DNA of 64,000 bases from a bacterium. GTDB lineage: Bacteria > Sumerlaeota > Sumerlaeia > SLMS01. Below, piece after piece: positions 59,931 to 64,000 of the stretch. Under the pieces are notes generated by a model. The model was not told the DNA's origin, made no database searches, and saw nothing but the letters and a program-made list of their open reading frames with translations. The position numbers and the translations under genes were made by a program. Positions within the stretch are counted from its first letter, which is position 1; every line of letters begins with the position of its first letter. The stretch lies in NCBI GenBank assembly GCA_016125005.1, contig WGMQ01000004.1, forward strand, positions 124,001 to 188,000. The letters are read 5' to 3'.

Positions 59931-61640
59931 TCACACCACCGCCAAGGCCTGATACGCAGCGAGGGCGCTTTCGAGCTTCTTCTTCTCGCTGGCAGGGAGC
60001 TTGTCGAGCAGGCCGAGTTCCGCGTAGGTCTCAAGCTTCGATTCGGCTTCCATGCCCGCGTAGAGCACGTTCGGGTCGATGATCTGGCGTCCCATGATCT
60101 CCTCCAGCAGCCCCTGGCTATACGTCGGGCGCGTGGCGGCGGTGGACTGGGTGCCGTACTGGCCGAGGTTGCTGGCGAAAATGCCGGCGGCGCTGAAAGG
60201 GAGGAAGTCCTCGTAGCGGAGCCCCTCCTGGCGCACGAAGCCTTGCGCGACCAGTTCGTGGATGTTCGTGGTGGAGATCGTTCCCGCGGCAGCGAGGCCC
60301 TTGGCGGTCGGCGAGAAACGGCCAAAGACCAGTTCCTTCGCGAGCAGTTCAGGAAGGGTCTTCGGGATGGCCACGAAGGCCGCCGTGTAGGCCGCGTCGT
60401 AGGCGGCGAAGTCGCGCTTGATGAGGCCCGGATCCTTGGCACGATCCACCTCGGAGGCGGCCAGTGCGCTATCATAGAGGGCACGCCCCGCGGGTGTCGT
60501 CGCGTAGAAACGCTGCTCGATCTCGCCGAAGCGCGCCGTGTGTGCCGCGTCGACCGTGGTGCCGTCCGGCTGGTGGAAGATCACCGGCTCGGTCAGCGCC
60601 TTGTAGGCGTCCTGACGCAGCAGGATCGGCGTGTCGACGGCCGGTCCTTCGGTGAAGTCCTTGTAGCCCGAGTGCTTCAGCTTGGTCAGGTCCAGGTCAG
60701 GCGCGGAAAGGCGGTCGGCCAGCTTGGTGGAGAGGTCCTGGATCGCGCTGTCGGAAACCGTGCCCGTGGCAAACGCCTCGATGTCGTCGGCGCTCAGGTG
60801 GCGGAAGTGCAGCTTCATGTAGTCGCGGTCGCCGGTCTGGCGGAGCCACGTCAGAGCACGCGCCGCGCGGGCCACGAAGGTCGCCTTGTCCATCTCGCCC
60901 AGGCAATACTTCATGGCCGCCGTGTACAGGTCCATGCAGAGCGTGTTGGGCGTCAGGTGATTGAGGTGATGGCTCTCGAAGCAGGCGATGTCCGCCGCGA
61001 TCTTGAAGCCTGCGTCGGAGAGTTCCTTGTAGAGCTGGAAGTCGTGGGCGTGGCCCGTCCACTTGAAGATGCGCGTGGCGCCCTCGCGCACCAGCTCCTC
61101 GCTCTCGGCCTCGCTGAGACCGCCCTCCTGCTCGTTCTTCAGGATGAGTTCCTTGGCGCGGTCCGTGAAGATCTGGCGACGGCTCAGCAGCTTGGCGACG
61201 CGCGCGGAAACCTCCGGCGCAAAGTAGTCGATCATCAGCAGCGAGCAGAACACGCGGTGTTCCGGATTGAGGGGCGAGCGGAACGCGGTCGCGATGATCG
61301 GCTGGCTCTTTCCGCCAAGGCTCGTCATGTCGTAGAAATTGTGGGGCAGCATGGCGAACGCCGCAAAGAACCCGGAGACCCAGCGATACTCCTCGCGCGT
61401 GCCGATGCGGATGGCGCCGTGACGCTCGCCGCTCGTCTTTTCGAGCTGCTCCGCCGTCAGCGTGAAGCCGCGGTGCAGTTGCGCCAGGAGCGCACAGACC
61501 GTCTCGTTCGTGACCTGGTTGACCAGGAGAGCCTTGTCATAGAGGGGCACTTCGCGCCCGAACATGGCGGACAGCTCGGCAAAGAGCCGGTGCTGCATCT
61601 TGATCTTGTCGGCAAAAACGGCGGTGGGCGTCGAAAGCAT
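59931..61640 (-). CDS. hglS: HglS/YdcJ-type 2-oxoadipate dioxygenase-like protein
   Basis: A 569-residue member of DUF1338; characterised members are Fe(II)-dependent hydroxyglutarate synthases that convert 2-oxoadipate in lysine breakdown. Similarity to E. coli YdcJ is strong at the ends: ERHGAIRIGTREE, ACFESHHLNHLTPNT with metal-binding His, ILLRQDAYKALTEPV, ARFGEIEQR and YEDFLPFSAAGIFASNLGQYG. About 100-120 extra residues follow the HHLNHLTP block relative to YdcJ (447). ATG at 61640 was chosen with GGAG about 9 bases upstream; a TTG five codons earlier is possible. Confidence 0.85.
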   Translation of the reverse strand: MLSTPTAVFADKIKMQHRLFAELSAMFGREVPLYDKALLVNQVTNETVCALLAQLHRGFTLTAEQLEKTSGERHGAIRIGTREEYRWVSGFFAAFAMLPHNFYDMTSLGGKSQPIIATAFRSPLNPEHRVFCSLLMIDYFAPEVSARVAKLLSRRQIFTDRAKELILKNEQEGGLSEAESEELVREGATRIFKWTGHAHDFQLYKELSDAGFKIAADIACFESHHLNHLTPNTLCMDLYTAAMKYCLGEMDKATFVARAARALTWLRQTGDRDYMKLHFRHLSADDIEAFATGTVSDSAIQDLSTKLADRLSAPDLDLTKLKHSGYKDFTEGPAVDTPILLRQDAYKALTEPVIFHQPDGTTVDAAHTARFGEIEQRFYATTPAGRALYDSALAASEVDRAKDPGLIKRDFAAYDAAYTAAFVAIPKTLPELLAKELVFGRFSPTAKGLAAAGTISTTNIHELVAQGFVRQEGLRYEDFLPFSAAGIFASNLGQYGTQSTAATRPTYSQGLLEEIMGRQIIDPNVLYAGMEAESKLETYAELGLLDKLPASEKKKLESALAAYQALAVV

Positions 61641-61655
61641 GGGATGGGTCTCCAA

Positions 61656-62079
61656 AGGCTCTGCGAGGAAGGTCAGTTGATCGCCTCATTCAAGACCGCC
61701 GGGCGCGGGTCTCGTTGCAGGCATCACAGTCCCGGAGCATGACCCAAGCCAGCCCACAAGGCAATCATTTCCGGTGGGGAGGGGCGGGGGTGTCGCGCGG
61801 GGTTGCCGCGATTCGCTCCGACATGCCTTGGCCGTCTGCCACTACGCCCCGAGCAGAACGTGCGAAAGAGCCTCGCCGCCGTCGTAGACGCCGTGTCCAA
61901 AAACACGAGTCCGCTTCAAAATCTCAGAACCCAGAAAATCCAGATCGACTATTTCATGAAGCGATGAAGAAACAGACTTGCCTGATCGGGAAAATCTGGC
62001 TTCGCCTCTACCCCATCTTTCCCTATTCGACCCCGAGCACAGCCGTAAGTCGCCTGTTGATCGTGTCCGCTCGTGAAAA
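61656..62079. other. Gene-free region left of the insertion sequence
   Basis: This stretch shows no convincing gene. The part nearest the insertion sequence (about 61900-62070) is less GC-rich than the genome and contains a short minus-strand open frame with no ribosome site. It may be debris from an earlier insertion. Confidence 0.5.
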
Positions 62080-63943
62080 GTCGGCACTACAGGTTAGAGC
62101 TGTACCTCGCCGCTGGGCAGGACTTTGGGGGGTGGTTGCTCCGGGAGCGTGATGCCGAGCTTGTGCAGGAGCAGGGCCGTCTCCTGGTCCGGTTCGGTAT
62201 AGCGCTGGAGCAGGATCGTGCGGCCGTCGGTGGTGGGCAGGTGCACGTCGATCATTTGCATTCGAGTGAGTTTCTCGAGGATCGTGCGGGGCGTGAGGCC
62301 GCCCGCGTGAGCGCGCGAGACGTTCTTGAGCGTGACGTGCAGGCAGTAGGCGAGGAAGCAGATGAAGATGTGGGCTTCGATACGGGCGTCGGTCTGGTGA
62401 TAGACGGGGCGTATAGACAGGTCGCCCTTGAGTTCCTTGAAGGCCTGTTCGATCTGCGTCAGCAGGATGTACTTTTCCCACAGTTCGCCTGGGGTCTCGC
62501 CGCAAAGGTTCGTGCGCAACAGGTAACGTCCCTCGCGGCGCCGCGTGGCCCGCAGCTTGGCTTTGTCGAGCGAGAGGAGGAAGTTGCTCCGGCCGCGCCC
62601 CTTGTCTTCATCGCGATAGACGTGCACGTTGACGAGGTTCCAAACACGCCCAGCGTCCTGTTTGGCCGCGCCAAGGCGCATGAGCAGCGTATCGCGCGTG
62701 AGCCGCATGGTCTGCAGTTCCTTGAGGCGAGCCCACAGTCGCTTGAGCTTCTGGCGCCGCATGGAGCGCTCCTTGCCGATGCGATCCGCGCTTTCCACGT
62801 AGACGTAAAGCTCGTTTTCGTCCTTCTCCTCAAGGAGCTTCACCCGCACGCTGTCGCGGGCTTGCTCCCAGGGCTTTTCCGCCAGGCTTGCCTCCAGCTT
62901 TGGGAGTCGCCCCTTCGGCGTGCCGACGAGGTAGCCGACCCCTTCGCGCCGCATCTCGCCGAGCGTTTCCTCGGTCGGGATGCCGCGATCCATCAGCCAG
63001 GTGCGCCGTACCTTGCCGCCGTAGCGGGACTCGATTTTCTGAAGGAAAGCCGGCAATGTGGAGGAATCGGCCGTGTTGCCGGGATAGACTTCGTAGGCGA
63101 GGGGGAAGCCATCGGGTGTGATGACGAGCGCAATGACGACCTGCTGGCAGTCGGGGCGATGGTCGCGTGAGTAACCGTAGGCCTTCTTCGAATCGCCACC
63201 GCTGGCCTGCGGCGAGGCCTCAAAGTACGTCGACGTCAGATCGTAAAGGAGCACATCAAACTGGGCGCCGAACAGGCCAGCCCAGCGCTCGCGGAGGAAG
63301 GAGAAGAGAGCCTCCCGGTGGTCCGACACCTTGTCTAGACATCTATACAGAGTATTCTTTGCCGAGAGCGCGGCGTCCTCCCCCAGCATGTCGGCAATGG
63401 CCGAGGTCTGCGCCCACTCGCTGTGCAAACGAAACTCGCTGCCCGGATCGATCAGCCGATACACCGTGAGCATCTTGAGGACATTGAGCCAGCGCGTGCC
63501 CTTGCGGCTCGGTTCCAGCCGCGGCTCCCAGAAGCGATCCAGATCGAGGAAATCCCAGAGCCAAAGCGCCAGAAAGCAACCTCCCCACCGGCGCGGGCGG
63601 CGTAGGCGGATGCCCTTGAGAACAACATGCACGGCCTCGCATTCAAGGCCGGGGAGGGCGTCGCGGTCGTCAGGAAACAGAGCCATCTGGCGCCGCTCGC
63701 CGGACTCGCCCGAGAGCGCCTCAATGGCGCGCACCCAACCGGCATGCTGCGCGTCGTTGAGCTCGCCGAGATGAAGGACCTGTCGCTGGACGATGCGCCC
63801 GCCCGCGAGGCGCTGGTTTTCCACCACTGAAAAGTGGCGGTGAATCTTGCCATTCTTGGCCCTTGTCTTCGCGCGCAGGAACATAGCGACGCGACAGTCC
63901 TAGCCCAGCACCGCGCCGTCAAGATAGTAGGTCGGCACTACAG
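62080..63943. mobile_element. IS1634-family insertion sequence, bounded by 13-bp direct repeats
   Basis: An element of about 1.85 kb around a single transposase gene. GTCGGCACTACAG occurs at 62080-62092 and 63931-63943 in the same orientation, so it is a direct, not an inverted, repeat. No clear terminal inverted repeats were found just inside. The direct repeats could be a target duplication (long, variable ones are known for IS1634 and IS1549). The exact ends are therefore uncertain. Confidence 0.65.
62094..63884 (-). CDS. IS1634-family transposase
   Basis: A 596-residue IS4-superfamily DDE transposase of IS1634 type. Candidate catalytic acids: Asp215 in LYDLTSTYFE, Asp299 in WLMDRGIP, and the Glu in LTQIEQAFKELKGDL near the C-terminus. 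The N-terminal KIHRHFSVVENQRLAGGR and IVQRQVLHLGELN are family hallmarks. The chain is complete, without frameshift, so the element may still be active. The ATG has no strong ribosome site, common in insertion sequences. Confidence 0.93.
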   Translation of the reverse strand: MFLRAKTRAKNGKIHRHFSVVENQRLAGGRIVQRQVLHLGELNDAQHAGWVRAIEALSGESGERRQMALFPDDRDALPGLECEAVHVVLKGIRLRRPRRWGGCFLALWLWDFLDLDRFWEPRLEPSRKGTRWLNVLKMLTVYRLIDPGSEFRLHSEWAQTSAIADMLGEDAALSAKNTLYRCLDKVSDHREALFSFLRERWAGLFGAQFDVLLYDLTSTYFEASPQASGGDSKKAYGYSRDHRPDCQQVVIALVITPDGFPLAYEVYPGNTADSSTLPAFLQKIESRYGGKVRRTWLMDRGIPTEETLGEMRREGVGYLVGTPKGRLPKLEASLAEKPWEQARDSVRVKLLEEKDENELYVYVESADRIGKERSMRRQKLKRLWARLKELQTMRLTRDTLLMRLGAAKQDAGRVWNLVNVHVYRDEDKGRGRSNFLLSLDKAKLRATRRREGRYLLRTNLCGETPGELWEKYILLTQIEQAFKELKGDLSIRPVYHQTDARIEAHIFICFLAYCLHVTLKNVSRAHAGGLTPRTILEKLTRMQMIDVHLPTTDGRTILLQRYTEPDQETALLLHKLGITLPEQPPPKVLPSGEVQL

Positions 63944-64000
63944 CCGTTTTCAGAGATGGACGGACTGAGGATAAAGGACTTACGCGTCAAGAAACGCCAA

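Noticed and set aside
61842..62087. 81-codon minus-strand open frame left of the insertion sequence
   Set aside because: It has no ribosome site, no recognisable domain, and lies in a low-information spacer; could be remnant but cannot be supported as a gene.
62080..63943. The 13-mer as inverted terminal repeats of the insertion sequence
   Set aside because: Both copies read in the same direction, so they are direct, not inverted.

Overview
The window looks like chromosomal DNA of a GC-rich, free-living, Gram-negative-type bacterium. It carries housekeeping genes for protein folding and turnover (trigger factor, ClpP), histidine synthesis, CoA and thiamine metabolism, Rho, TypA and RsmG, plus type IV pilus-type ATPases and many exported proteins. 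The DUF1501/DUF1800 pair, a very large Ser/Thr kinase with WD40 repeats, a caspase-like protein, Pro/Ala-rich DPF-repeat proteins and a Thr-Pro linker surface protein are typical of the Planctomycetota, Verrucomicrobiota and related candidate phyla such as Sumerlaeota or Hydrogenedentota. I cannot place it more precisely from sequence alone. A YpdA-like reductase hints at bacillithiol-type redox chemistry.

Layout. 1-9.2 kb (minus strand): a truncated TPR protein, a DPF-repeat exported protein, the kinase-WD40 protein, and the DUF1501/DUF1800 pair. 9.5-12.1 kb (plus): M32 carboxypeptidase, yicC and a small membrane protein, joined by ATGA overlaps. 12.1-13.5 kb (minus): an ECF sigma, anti-sigma and CnrX/Spy-like sensor operon, also with ATGA overlaps. 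13.8-18.7 kb (plus): tig, clpP, a HisA-HisI-HisE fusion and hisD. 18.7-21.1 kb (minus): an NlpC/P60-like lipoprotein, a class C beta-lactamase-like hydrolase and a membrane protein. 21.4-23.6 kb (plus): coaE-rho with a clear terminator. 23.7-34.2 kb (minus): caspase-like protein, PEP carboxylase, AI-2E-type permease, RhuM, SirB1-like protein and a second DPF-repeat protein with a thioredoxin-like end. 34.3-50 kb (mostly plus): ypdA, tRNA-Val (minus), aldo-keto reductase (minus), a glycosyltransferase-rsmG pair, a membrane glycosyltransferase-thiL pair, two PilT-type ATPases flanking a TlpA-like protein, a predicted ATPase-PIN nuclease pair, an esterase-SGNH fusion and a secreted thioredoxin-like protein. 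50-57.2 kb: metallophosphoesterase, DUF2997, a large surface protein, a putative glycosyltransferase, typA and yajQ. 57.4-64 kb: tRNA-Ala, an ABC-2-like permease, DUF507, a PLD-like protein, a 246-bp imperfect palindrome, an HglS/YdcJ-type enzyme, and an IS1634-family insertion sequence at the right edge.

The most interesting items are the overlapping ATPase-PIN pair (a possible defence or toxin-type module), the triple histidine-pathway fusion beside hisD, the two DPF-repeat proteins, and the interspersed word TGTCTATACA. Its core GTCTATAC occurs 18 times by my count, almost all inside coding sequence and mostly between 38.7 and 54.4 kb. All positions and counts were read by eye; no search was run.
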